NCBI RefSeq assembly: GCF_030272615.1
Contig: NC_081410.1
Coordinates: 292,052,457 to 292,116,456, forward strand
Direction: 5' to 3'
DNA: 64,000 nt
Source: Cryptomeria japonica
Taxonomy: Eukaryota > Streptophyta > Pinopsida > Cupressales > Cupressaceae
Below, piece by piece: positions 12,185-22,540 of this stretch. A program made the translations under genes and the position numbers. The notes beneath the pieces are model-generated. The model searched no databases and was not told the origin of the DNA. It saw only the letters and a list, made by a program, of their open reading frames with translations. The stretch's first letter is position 1. Each line of letters starts with the position of its first letter.

Positions 12185-12721
12185 AATGTATGAGGTATGC
12201 AATTAGTATATTATCTATTTAATATTGACTTCTTGATATAATTTTTTTTACATAATTAGTTCATTATGTTTTGAATTCTAATGCCATTACATAATTAATT
12301 CATGATGCACCTTTTAATATGGAGATGGAGATAGGGAGAGTGACTATTTATGTGATATTTTTTAAACTATGTTTATTTATGGAAATTGGATTGTTTATTA
12401 GCTATGTGATGGATGTTGATTTAAAATACATATGTGATGGATCACATGTTTATGATGGTGCATGTGACATTTTTTGAACTTTGTGTTTATTTATAGAATG
12501 TGGATTATTTATTACCTATGCGATGGATGGTGATTTATGATACATATGTGATGGATTACATGTTTATGATGACACATATGTGATGCTAATTGTGATGCTC
12601 AATTACATATATGATGACACATCATATGATGCTTCTGATTTATGATACACATATATTTATTGTTTATCAACTTACAAATGTAGTAATGCTTATGATGCTC
12701 AATTGATGGTGTTGATTTCAG
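12185..12721. repeat. Intergenic/intronic stretch with degenerate ACATATGTGATG repeats
   Basis: About 0.5 kb between the two CACTA genes. Phrases such as TATGTGATGG, ACATGTTTATGATG and TGATTTATGATACA recur between about 12,340 and 12,660 without a fixed period. No coding signal is visible. Confidence 0.45.
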
Positions 12722-13301
12722 GTATAGTCCCTGTGTGATGCTGTCACCCTTGGCAGGAATAGGTCATTGACTACAGACATTGTCAACCATTTAGTTGAGG
12801 ATCTTGCATAGTCTACATAAAGTAAAGGTAAGGAATTAAAAAATTTACAATGATTTTGATGACACCATCTTTTTATTATTTAATACTTTTTTTGTCTACA
12901 AAGTTCATGTTGTTCATGTTGTGTACTATGTAATTTTTAGCTAACATAAGATAATTGAATTACATTGTATAGGACCCTAAACCCCTATGATGAGGATCCT
13001 GCACAGTCTCATGGATGGACAAGTATAACTAGTTAATACACCCTATAGAAACAATTTATTTTTTAAAAATTACTTGGAAAACAAACTTTCTCAGTTTTTC
13101 AAACCTCGACATTAGCAGCAAATCTAATACAGTTATCAACACTTGAGGCCCCAGTTGGACTTATTCCAATTTTAATTCCAAAATAAACTTTAGGGCTGAC
13201 TTCTTCATTAACATTACCCTCATTTGCAAAATTTCTCTCTCATTACCAATTAACTCTCTCATTTCATGGAGTGCAGGTACCCCCAAATAGGTATTTGTTA
13301 G

Positions 13302-14018
13302 ATTTGTCTTCATCAAGAGGAAAATACAGGAATAGAAAATGAAAGTGACACATGTAGTAGGTCTACAATAGGGAGATCAACAAGAGGTCAAAAGATTAGA
13401 AGAAAATTCAATAAATGCACGAAATTTTTCCTTGCTCAGGGGGGGTCATATTCTTATGATGATGAGACCAAAGGTGACATTGAGGTGCCACTGAGGTACA
13501 AACATCTACAGAAACAATGGGTGCCCAAGGAACTTCCTCCAATAAACACCAATTTTTGTGTTAACAATAGGATATATTGCATAACACCTTCGTCATTACA
13601 TGGTTTAGGCTTATTTTCCATGGACGATATAAAGGTCTGTTACAATAGAGTTGCTGAATTGATGGAGTTTGTTGGACCTTGTTCCAATTACAATAATTGG
13701 ATGCAGATTGTTAAATATAAAAAAAGTATGTGTAGGTATGCACTGTCAACAAATTATATACAACAGAAAGATAATGATCAAAGTAAATGAGTGGCTATAT
13801 ACATTGATGGTCGGCCAAAAGCCAAAGGGAATATTGCCAGTTTTAAAAATAGTACGTGACCTGGGTCAACTAATAAACAACCCAATTGCATATTTGAGGT
13901 GTGCGAGGGAAATTGTGTATTTGTATGTACGATAAAATCAATAAGTGCAGGTGAAGAGCTTCTAATCGCTTATAGTTTGAATCGTATAGATACAAACAAA
14001 GTTAATATCATGAGGGTG
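13302..14018 (+). pseudogene. SET-domain (protein lysine methyltransferase-like) exon inside the CACTA element
   Basis: One frame runs through the whole exon with two stops (TGA at 13,788 and 13,857). In order it shows a basic N-terminal part, SSLHGLGLFSMDDIKV (the GxGLF entry of SET domains), NRVAELMEFVG, VAIYIDGRPKAKGNIASFKN, QPNCIFEVCEGNCVFV, and TIKSISAGEELLIAYSLN. The YIDG, GNIAxFxNS, PNC and I..GEEL...Y motifs keep SET order and spacing. The usual RFINHS core is altered to SFKNST, so the S-adenosylmethionine site is probably damaged. SET enzymes transfer methyl groups to lysines, often on histones. The exon ends at a GTACGT donor. No pre-SET or post-SET cysteines are obvious. Confidence 0.72.
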
Positions 14019-15597
14019 GTACGTACTATATACCATTTAAATTAACCAACCTCCAATTAATGAATCCAATATACCATTTTATTATGAACTTTTTTTGATA
14101 AGTCTATTGGTTTAATTTCACTAATGTTTTTTATATTTTTTCTTTGTCACAAGGTGACATGGATCCATCACATATCGCAGACAGGGATGTAGCTTGCGAC
14201 ACTTCTACCAAGCAGGTAAACCTCATTGTAATTGTACAAATTAGATAGAAGCAAACTGTTACATTATTATGTTATTTTTTTTAGTGATTTATACTAATTT
14301 TGTAATTGTTAATGATATTCTTGACACAGACGGATGTTCGAGGAAAGGGAAAGGGAGTTGTAGACCTGAGCACCTTTCTAGGGATGTGGAATCATCAGGG
14401 TTAAGCGATGATGACCCTAAAGATTCCACACACCATATGAAATTCTTTAAAATGCCTCTTATAAAAATTAGAAAAGAGATTGTTGCTTTGGCAGCCATGC
14501 ATCCTATTACTGATGAGATATGAGAGAGGGTGGAATTATTGCTTCAGACAGTAGAAAACTTGCATTAAGCAGTAAAAAAAGATTTAATTATAACAAAAGT
14601 TCAATAATGGTTTATATTTTATTCTCTTTTATGTCATTAACTAAAATATGTACGTATTATTTTTACAACAATTTATCTGCCCTCATGAAAGTCGTTCCCA
14701 TGATCAGGGTGTTGCAGGATCTTCAGGTGATGACGATTTGCTTGTATTATCACTTGCTTGTCGTATCACTCTGAGTACCCAAAACACATCATACTTGATA
14801 CTATCAATTTTTAAAATAAAGGTTCATCCTTATTTACAATTCTTGCACTTTTCATATATTTAATGTGATATATTTAATGTATTATTCTTTAGGTGCTGTC
14901 AATGTTACTATGCAAATGCCGCCGCTGCCTCATCAGAGGTTACCCTCACTTGTATTGCTGACTGCAATGTCGGCAACATGTAGCATGTAGACATCCTCTG
15001 CTGTACGTCATATTGGCCCGCCCACTATTGGTAGATCCCTCTTTTTCTCTATCTTCTATCATGTGTTTATTTCCCTTCAAGCATTCTTTCTTGAATTCTA
15101 ATGCCATTTCATAGTGGATTCATTTTTTGTAGGAGGAGATGCACATGAGGATGTGCCAGAGGCGACTACTGCTAATAACATACCATCATTTCCTAGATCT
15201 TCTTGTATTGCTAGTACGGGAACGCTGTAGGCAACATTGGCGGTGAGCGACGAAGAAATGATTCCCTTAAAGATACAAAAGGTTCCAGGTACTTTAAAAT
15301 TATTATTATATATGCTCTAATTGTAATTTACTTTATGATCACTCATTTTGGACTAATGATCCCATGAATTTTTTGCAAGCAATGATATTTTCTATAAACA
15401 TCTTAGTGACATTAGATTGTAGATATTTGGGCCCACCATACGTAAAAGGTGGTACATCATATGTGAACTAACCCTAATCCACTATTTTGATTTCATATCA
15501 TTGCTAGAATAGTTTTCCTTTGATCCATTTCTTGAAGTGTAATAAATGTAGCTTCAGTTCATTTCTGAATCTAACAGGTTTGTTTTTTCTTTAAAAG

Positions 15598-16270
15598 GTG
15601 GAATGACCAAGAAAAAGGGTTAAAAGATGAATTGACAAACCAAATGGTTGAGTGGTTTGGAAATGACACCTTTGAGAGCACATATCTAAAGTATGTGAGG
15701 GACCAATACATGACGCATTTAGAGAGGAACCTAAAGTATGAGCATCCCCCCATGATTCTAGAGAGGGAGTGGAAGGACCTAATTTTGGATACCAAGGAGA
15801 GAATTGAAAGGAAAAAAGGAAATACACCACTAGACGCCAAAAGAAGGTACGTGATACTATTAAGAATGTAATTATGTACTAATTAATTGCTCTTTATATT
15901 TATATAATCTAACATATTTCAAAAATTTTATAGACTGAGTGACATGTCAAAGGCAACCAAGGCAAGGCAAGAAAAGCATGGGCAACACAAACTTGACTTT
16001 GGTGGTTACATGAAACTTGCTGCACGAATTGTAAGTATCTCATGTAAACGAAATATTGCATCAAAATATTAATAAATTGCAAATGTTTTTTTTTATCAAA
16101 CAATGGAAGCGAAATTCACGTTACCAAGCAAAAATGCAGGGCTCTAAATTCAATAGAGTGCCCACTGAAGATGACAAGAGAATTTCCTACCAACAAGGCT
16201 ATTTAGCCATGGCTGATCGGCTATGAGAATTGAGTGGTCATACACAACATTCGAGTGCATCTGTCACACA
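15598..16270 (+). pseudogene. Ptta/En-Spm-type (Transposase_24-like) accessory domain
   Basis: Three exons (15,598-15,846, 15,934-16,030 and about 16,110-16,270) read NQMVEWFGNDTFESTYLKYV, PPMILEREWKDLILDTKERI, LSDMSKATKARQEKHGQHKL, DFGGYMKLAARI and RNSRYQAKMQGSKFN. The pattern 'hPP....e.W..l......e......K..R......h..G...f...a' is characteristic of the plant Ptta/En-Spm accessory family. These proteins are thought to bind DNA with the transposase. The later exons are acidic and less conserved. Confidence 0.65.
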
Positions 16271-17063
16271 GTTAAATATGATAAATGGAAATTGCTTCAA
16301 ATTGAATACTTTACCAATAATCTAATTGATGTTGATTTCCAACATAAAGTGACTATATTTATTTTAAATAAGCAAGCAATGATAACAATGTGCATGTCAT
16401 TGGAATGCAGCCTGCTAATTGTGAAACACCACCTGCACATGAAGGTCTGGATGTGCATCCCAGTAGTGGAGGTATTCATTTGCTATTCAAATTTATTTAT
16501 TTAGCTATTAATACAATTAAACATCTTAATTTGTAATTAGAGTAGTAATTAATGTAACCTTTTTTGTTAATATTTTAGAGCATGTAGTCGATGGTGACCA
16601 AGAGGAGCATGATCTAGGTACACAACATCATGAATGTGATGTTCCCCACTCAGGTAAAGAGGACCACTGTTATTGCTTTAAACAAATATAATTTCAATTG
16701 GTGTTCAACATTAATGTAACCTTTAGTATTTCAACTACAGATGATCTAGAGGGTGTTCAGTATGTTGAGGTTGAGGCTACACAAAATGATGTGGCCCCAT
16801 TGGGTAAAGAGCACAACAATTATGTTCTCTAAATTAATGAAATACTTGTAACAATAATAATTTTTTTTTTGAATTTAACCCATTTCTTTGTTATTGTAGA
16901 GGACCCCCCTTTGCTTCAGTGTCCTCGTCCTTAGTATAGGACTAGGCATACATCGAGATCATGAGCAGTTGGCGAAACATCTGCAGAGGGGGAAAATGAT
17001 GAAGAAATCAATGTTCCACTTAGTCTTTTCATAGCTTCAAAGAAAAAACAAAAAAAGAAATGA

Positions 17064-20000
17064 TTGTAATCTAACTTATTTGATAATGACTGATTTTTAT
17101 GTGTTAGTGAATGTAATTATGTGCTAATTAATTGTTATGGATGATATATGTTAATTAATATTGATGAATGTTGCGTGTTAATTAATGTTAATCAATGTTA
17201 TTTGTTAATGAATGTTATGTGATATTAATGAATGAATGCTATATTTTATTAATGGTAGAAAGAATGAATGAATGAATGTTATAAGATGTTAATGGGGAAT
17301 TTAGAGTGATGTTAGGGGGGGGGGGGGAGGGGCTAAATGAGCTTCCACCTTCACATGGTTGGCCTTGTTAAGTAGATAATATTAAAATATTCTCAAAACC
17401 AAGCGAAGCTCAACAAGATAACACACTTTTCAATATTTCATTATGTTGCATAGTTAATCTTATTCAATAATGTATATTGAATCTTAATTGCAGGGTCCAA
17501 CAAAGCCAACACGAACAACAACACCACAAGTTATTGGGTATAATGAACTCCCATATTGTCTTGTCTGTACATGAACAATATGAGTTGCTTCTAGTGTTGA
17601 TATCCAAGGCGGGACTGCAAAAGTTATGAATATGCCTCATCCTTGTAAGTTTTTTTATTACTTGTAAGTCATGAATATGCCTTATCCTTGTAAGTTTTTT
17701 TATTACTTGTAAGTCATGAATATTTCTCTTTAGTTGATTAAAATCATTTCAGTGAATGCAAATCTTGATTATTATAAAGTGATATATGCACTATCAATTC
17801 CAAATTGAAACCCTTTCAGTGCATTCATGCTATTTGCCAAAATGCCATCTCAAAAGTATCTGCAAACAAAAATTGGCATTCACAAAATCAAGAAAGACAA
17901 ACTGAAAATTAGCAGTAGAGCATTCAAGTAAACTGTTTGTCAAGAAGCATAGTTGAAAAGGTGCAAAAGAAATTGGTTTCAAAACAAGGGTAGACCATTA
18001 CAAATTGGCAACTTGGCATCACTTCTCTTCTTACTTCTCCTCAACCCTCTTGCTCTTCACTCTCGCTTTTTCACCTGGCACCTGCAACTCTCACTCTCAC
18101 ATTCACAGTTGTCAGCTTCTTGCTCTTTGTTTTTGTAAGTTGAAACAAAAATAGGAGGCAATTTTATAAAGTTGGTGGGGTTTGGGTGGGGCCCATAGGT
18201 TGTGACGGTTTGACCTTGGGCATGGAGTTTGAAAAAAAGTTCTAATTTTTTTTAAATCACGTATGGGTTGTTTGGCCATGGGAGATGCTTGGATGTCCCT
18301 GAGATGGTCAGGAGGCTCTTGGGAGTCCCTAAAACATCTCAAGGATGTCCTAGAGATGTCTCAAAGATGATGGCATTGGATTGTACTGGGGCAGCAGGGG
18401 GACGTCCCATCCAAGTACCTGTATTCTGAAGGTGTCCCCATTTAAAAAACAAACAATTTTGGGGGAGGAAATGTCCTTGTGGAACACTGGCTCCAATACA
18501 TACATCTTGGTATGATTTTTTAAATAAGACACCATAATTCATAAAAGAATATCTTTAGAATCTATATTAATCAATAAAAGATGTTTCTAATTCAATGTAT
18601 GTACCAGACCCTATTACCAACAATATAACAACCCTAGCCTACAAATTGGACTAGTTAATTTTCTCCAATCAAACAAACATGTAATCACTCCATAAACTAG
18701 GTACATTAAGCACACATCGAATTATAAAATAACTAACCGTGATACATCAATATGTGAAAGTTTAATGACCTAGATATTAGGAATGTAAAATACTATATCG
18801 TATCTTAATTCCTAAAATAACCCTTTCAGTGTGATGTGTGAAGTACAATACACAACTAGGAATTATGTTGAGTCAAATGCAAAATCGGTACTAACCATGG
18901 AAGCTGAGGATAAATCATGAACAACATATCTGAAGCAACACATGAATGTTGCAAGTGTAGATGAATGCTAGGAAATAAAGTAGAAAACAATGCAAAATTA
19001 GGTAAGAAACTAGGTGACGATAAACCATGAACAACTTGAAATAATCTATAATTAATGATCTATGTGATCCATCAACCTGTGACTATGAAACATAATCTAC
19101 AAATAGTAAACTTGTGGACCATTAAGAATAAGAAGAAACTTGTTAGTAGATCTTCCATTTCTTGTCAATCAATCATCAAAGAACTTGTGATCTACCATGC
19201 ACCATGTATGTCGTATATCATATCTATATACAAACATTTTGTATCGAGTAAACTACATTTATTGATTCATTGAACTTGTTTTGCTTGGATCCAAACACCA
19301 TGGAAACATAACCATTAATCCTAATAACTTGTGAACCATGAAGTGCAAACTAAATGGAATCATGTCCAAAATTTTGGTTAAAACAATCTAGGGAAAATAG
19401 TGGGATTCCAATTATCCATCTCAAAACACCATCATTGAAACTTCCATGTTCAATATATAAAAAAAACTTTGTTTTTTTAACCATTTTACTCATCAATATA
19501 TTTTGTTGCTAAATAAAAGTTGGATTTATATTAAAAGAGCTAAATATTACAAAACCATTTCAGCACAGTTTATATCCCTATCATTTATCACTATTTCTTT
19601 TTGACAGATTGCTGCCTTTTTCTAGTGGTAGTGTTGTAGTATTGATTAATGTGCTACATCATAATGTGATCAACTTAAAAGAATTACTAAATTTTACCTG
19701 ATATTTCTTTTAAATTGAGGGGTGAATTAGCTATATCCTCTAAACCAAGCATTATTTTATCATATTTATTGTCAGCATTCCTTCAATACCTGTTTGTGAA
19801 TATTTAGGGTGACATGATTAGCATCCTCCCCTTTGTACAAAATTATTGATTACATGAAATGGATATTTTATGTCATTTTGCAATATACCATGGTTGCATA
19901 TGTTTATATGTAAAGTTATGAATCCAAAATTGTCAAATAGATGTTACATAGATAATAGTCTTTCCTTCTTGCTGTCTATTATAGACAATGGAAAAGTTTC

Positions 20001-20211
20001 CATAGTCCTTTAATTCTCGTATATATTACTTGAACCCAGTATATGTGTCTTTATGGTCGAAGTCATGGAATTTCAGCAATTTAATTCTTAGTATATAGCA
20101 ATAGCCTATTAGCAAGCTCACTCTAGCGAAGACAAATTTGAAAGAATTCATAAAACAAGAGTTGTCAATGACATATACTGACGCTTGAGTTTTATGTTTC
20201 TTTTGTTATAG
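17064..20211. other. Non-coding CACTA interior, including probable captured intron
   Basis: No recognised gene. It holds an imperfect TTAATGAATGTTATG repeat (17,100-17,280), a 13-bp G run (17,315-17,327), a direct duplication of about 50 bp (about 17,637-17,735, core CCTTGTAAGTTTTTTTATTA), and a GATGTCCC/GGGACGTCCC-rich stretch (18,280-18,480). The last 0.5-0.7 kb before 20,212 may be intron carried along with the captured dioxygenase exons, because exon 20,212 starts after a normal TATAG acceptor. Confidence 0.45.
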
Positions 20212-20685
20212 GCTCCTCTGATGTAAGGGATAAAGAGGATCGATGGATACAAAGATGGGTTAAGAAGGGGGATATGATTATCCTCCTAGGAGGAATCTAT
20301 CATCGATTTACCCTCGACACAAACAAGTACATTAATGTAAATGCTCTTTTATCTCAAGGACACTCACTATAAATCATTTCTTATATGAACTAAAGGATAT
20401 TATTATTGTTTCTTTGACTTTTATCATAGATCTTGAGGATTTTCTAGGGCGAGCCAGTTTGGGCAACATACAATCATCCTTGTGAGGAGCATCCTGCTAG
20501 GTAAGAACCCTAATACTTGTAAAACCAAGATGAGAATTTCAATTTGATTGTTTTCAAGAAAACCTGAACATTCTAGTTTTACATATAAAAATGACATATT
20601 TTTGTGATGGCATGCTCCAATATGTATTTTCTTTTGATAGATTGGTTGTAGGTTCTAGAGAGGACCCACTTCCAAATAGATAAAG
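20212..20685 (+). pseudogene. ARD: Captured acireductone dioxygenase (ARD) gene fragment
   Basis: Exon a (20,212-20,336) gives [34 protein letters not shown] and TNKYIN. Exon b (20,430-20,500) gives ILRIF, a TAG stop, then GEPVWATYNHPCEEHPAR. A short third block (20,641-20,685) gives LVVGSREDPLPNR and TAA. The 'FDVRD..D.WI...VKKGD.[14 protein letters not shown]...YI..mRLFvGEPVWtPYNRP...hPAR' string is diagnostic of plant acireductone dioxygenase, a cupin metalloenzyme of the methionine salvage cycle. The distal metal-ligand His (GIYHRF) is present. The upstream exon with the HxH...E ligands is absent, so no active enzyme could result. Introns with proper GT/AG ends are kept, so the capture was from genomic DNA and not from mRNA. 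It lies between the accessory gene and the right end of the CACTA element. Confidence 0.85.
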
Positions 20686-21375
20686 TTGTTATAAATAGGC
20701 TATTGGTGAAGAATAATTGAAGAAAATCAATGAAAAACCACATCAACAATAACCAACACAGTCAGAAACATTAATCTAAAGATTCTTTTTAGCCCTCACC
20801 TTTCTTGACAACTTATTTAACTTTTGACAACACCAAACTGCTTGAGAAGTATCTTCTTACTCAAAGAAAAAATGTGATAAAAAACAATTGTCCAATCACT
20901 TGCATCAACATCAACCATGTCAGAATTTGATGTTGCAAGATCCAAGATGGATATTGCATAACATAGAGAAGCCATCATTTGAAGGAAACAGGAACCCAGT
21001 GAAGACATTAAGAGGGCATGAAGGCACAACCAAGGGCCATTGAGTAGAAGGCAAAGGAAAAATATTGGAAACAAGAGGAGGAGCACTTGGAGAAGAAGGT
21101 AGGGAAAATAGCAGTCCGACCAATAGAGAAGCTGAACTCTGAGGGCAAACTACCAGAGATAGAAAGAAACTCTCTAGCCAAAGCAGGGGAGACAAAACCA
21201 ACAATCTCTGCTTAGGGAGGAGCTCTAGACCCCAAATCTGAAGAAAGAAATAGAGCTAAAGTAAGTGAATTCGATAACAACAAGAATGTAAAGTGCACCC
21301 CTAATTTGCTAACCAAAATGCTCAAAATTAATTGAAAATCTTTAATGAATACACAAAACTATATACATATGTAGA
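20686..21375 (+). other. Coding-like but unrecognised stretch downstream of the ARD fragment
   Basis: Between about 21,030 and 21,260 the plus strand reads Lys/Glu-rich blocks such as KEKYWKQEEEHLEKKVGKI and RPIEKLNSEGKLPEIERNS, broken by TAG codons. The composition is protein-like, and it could be another captured fragment or a retroelement remnant. I do not recognise a family. Minus-strand Leu-rich frames over the same bases are probably shadows. Confidence 0.25.
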
Positions 21376-21902
21376 CACACCATGGTTGAGATGGTCTAAC
21401 TCCTTAGTCTCACTCTAGGACTAAGCTCATGCCATATCTAAATGAAAGACATCTCAAATACATCATTTGTGGAAAGCTGCAAAATACCATTTTCATACAT
21501 AAGCAATACATACACAATTGGGCACACTCACCAAGAGAACGGTAAAAGGTGTTTTTGAGATTATTGTCCTAATTATGGTGTGGTCACAAAGAGATCACCG
21601 TAAATTTGTCAACCTTTCCTTCATTTAAACCAAGTAAACCATCACAAATTTAAATGAAGGAAAGGCTCACAAATTTATGGTGATCTCTTCATGACCACAC
21701 CATAATTAGGACAATGATCTCAAACACACTTTTTACCATTCTCTTGGTGATTGTGCCCAATTGTGTATGTCTTGCTTATATATGAAAATGGTATTTTGCA
21801 GCTTTCCACCGACGATGTATTTGAGATGTCTTTCATTTAGATATGGCATGAGCTTAGTCATAGAGTGAGACTAGGGAGTTGGACCATCTCAACCATGGTG
21901 TA
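21376..21902. repeat. Fold-back element: two inverted arms of about 254 bp, 19-bp loop
   Basis: The left arm (21,376-21,629, from ACACCATGGTTGAGATGGTC) is the inverted copy of the right arm (21,649-21,902, ending CCATCTCAACCATGGTGT). By eye about 18 mismatches occur over about 250 bp, around 93% identity. The loop is 21,630-21,648. A transcript would form a long, nearly perfect hairpin. It could be a fold-back MITE or a local inverted duplication. No clear target duplication was found at its ends. Confidence 0.88.
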
Positions 21903-22512
21903 CCTAATCATATTAGCTTGAAACCATGCACTTCATATTAGCCTCAAACCTATACCCCCTACTGGTAGGTGGTGGGGATAGAATATCATTCACTGTACAT
22001 ATCAATGACTGGATAATAATAATATTTTTTTGATAAAAACATTATCATCATCAGAATTATGATGAATACCAAGCTTTCCACCGATGATGAAATCAGCGGA
22101 CATACAACGTTGTCATCGGTAAAATGTTCTACAGTCATCGCACTTTCAACTCAAACCACACAAACATCTGATGAGGATGCTATAAATGCAACAACACTTC
22201 ATAGTCAGATGGTCGTCGATGCCTCTAAATGGACTGACAAAACAAGTGTCAGAAAAACAACATCACCATCGGTGTGAAGTTCCAAATTGCCTTCAGCTTT
22301 GCGACAAAATCTACTGAAGCATCCGACGGGGATGCTGCATGTCCGATGACTTTTTTGATTGGAAGAGCGATCATGCCCACCGTCGGCAGAGTCCATGAGA
22401 TTGTTGTATTTCTGATGGTTAGGGCATCATCGACAAATTTGATGATGAGTTTTCGACGGCTACTTTTTTCGGCACTTCGATGAAAATTAGTCACAAATTC
22501 GACAATTGGCCA
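21903..22512. repeat. CACTA right subterminal repeat region
   Basis: From about 22,070 the sequence is packed with CGA words: CACCGATGATG, CATCGGTAAAATG, TCGTCGATG, CATCGGTGTG, CATCCGACGG, ACCGTCGGC, CATCGACAAATT, TTTTCGACGG, TTCGATGAAAATT and CATCGAAAATT. CGATGAAAATT is shared with the left end. Such arrays are the expected binding sites of the accessory protein. Short open frames on both strands here are by-products of the repeats. Confidence 0.6.
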
Positions 22513-22540
22513 TCGAAAATTAGCTCTGAATGTACTAGTG
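22513..22540 (-). repeat. CACTA right terminal inverted repeat
   Basis: Ends GTACTAGTG at 22,540. The reverse complement starts CACTAGTACATTCAGAG and pairs with the left end at 652-679. It is followed by CAT, against TAT before the left end. Confidence 0.75.

Larger units (their letters stand above)
12722..17063 (+). pseudogene. Second CACTA gene: SET-like domain plus Ptta/En-Spm accessory domain, decayed
   Basis: A run of plus-strand coding-like blocks separated by GT...AG introns follows the transposase. Inferred exons are 12,722-12,827 (weak), 13,302-14,018 (SET), 14,154-14,215, 14,330-about 14,570, 14,893-15,030, 15,133-15,288, 15,598-15,846, 15,934-16,030, about 16,110-16,270, 16,579-16,653, 16,741-16,803 and 16,900-17,063. 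The last exon ends in a Lys-rich tail (ASKKKQKKK, nuclear-localisation-like) and TGA. Several exons hold in-frame stops. Whether the SET block and the accessory block were ever one transcript is inference from order, strand and splice sites. CACTA elements usually encode a second protein (TnpA-like) that binds subterminal repeats, and this gene sits where that one would. Confidence 0.6.
652..22540 (+). mobile_element. CACTA (En/Spm) DNA transposon, about 21.9 kb, decayed, with captured host sequence
   Basis: The left end reads CACTAATACATT and the right end, reverse-complemented, reads CACTAGTACATT. By eye the terminal 28 bp match at 19 positions, 11 of the first 12. The flanking triplets are TAT on the left (649-651) and CAT on the right (22,541-22,543), an imperfect form of the 3-bp target duplication this superfamily makes. 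Both ends carry CGATG/CGACG-rich subterminal sequence. Between the ends lie a Tnp2-family transposase gene and a Ptta/En-Spm-type accessory gene, both on the plus strand, which is the usual CACTA layout. The length is large but within the range of plant CACTA elements. Parts of the 7-kb stretch before the transposase could be later insertions. All genes carry stops, so the copy is not autonomous now. Confidence 0.75.

Noticed and set aside
11720-12206. Long open frames reading poly-Ile (minus) and poly-Met (plus)
   Set aside because: They are the other frames of the GAT microsatellite. Only the poly-Asp frame is in phase with DUF4216.
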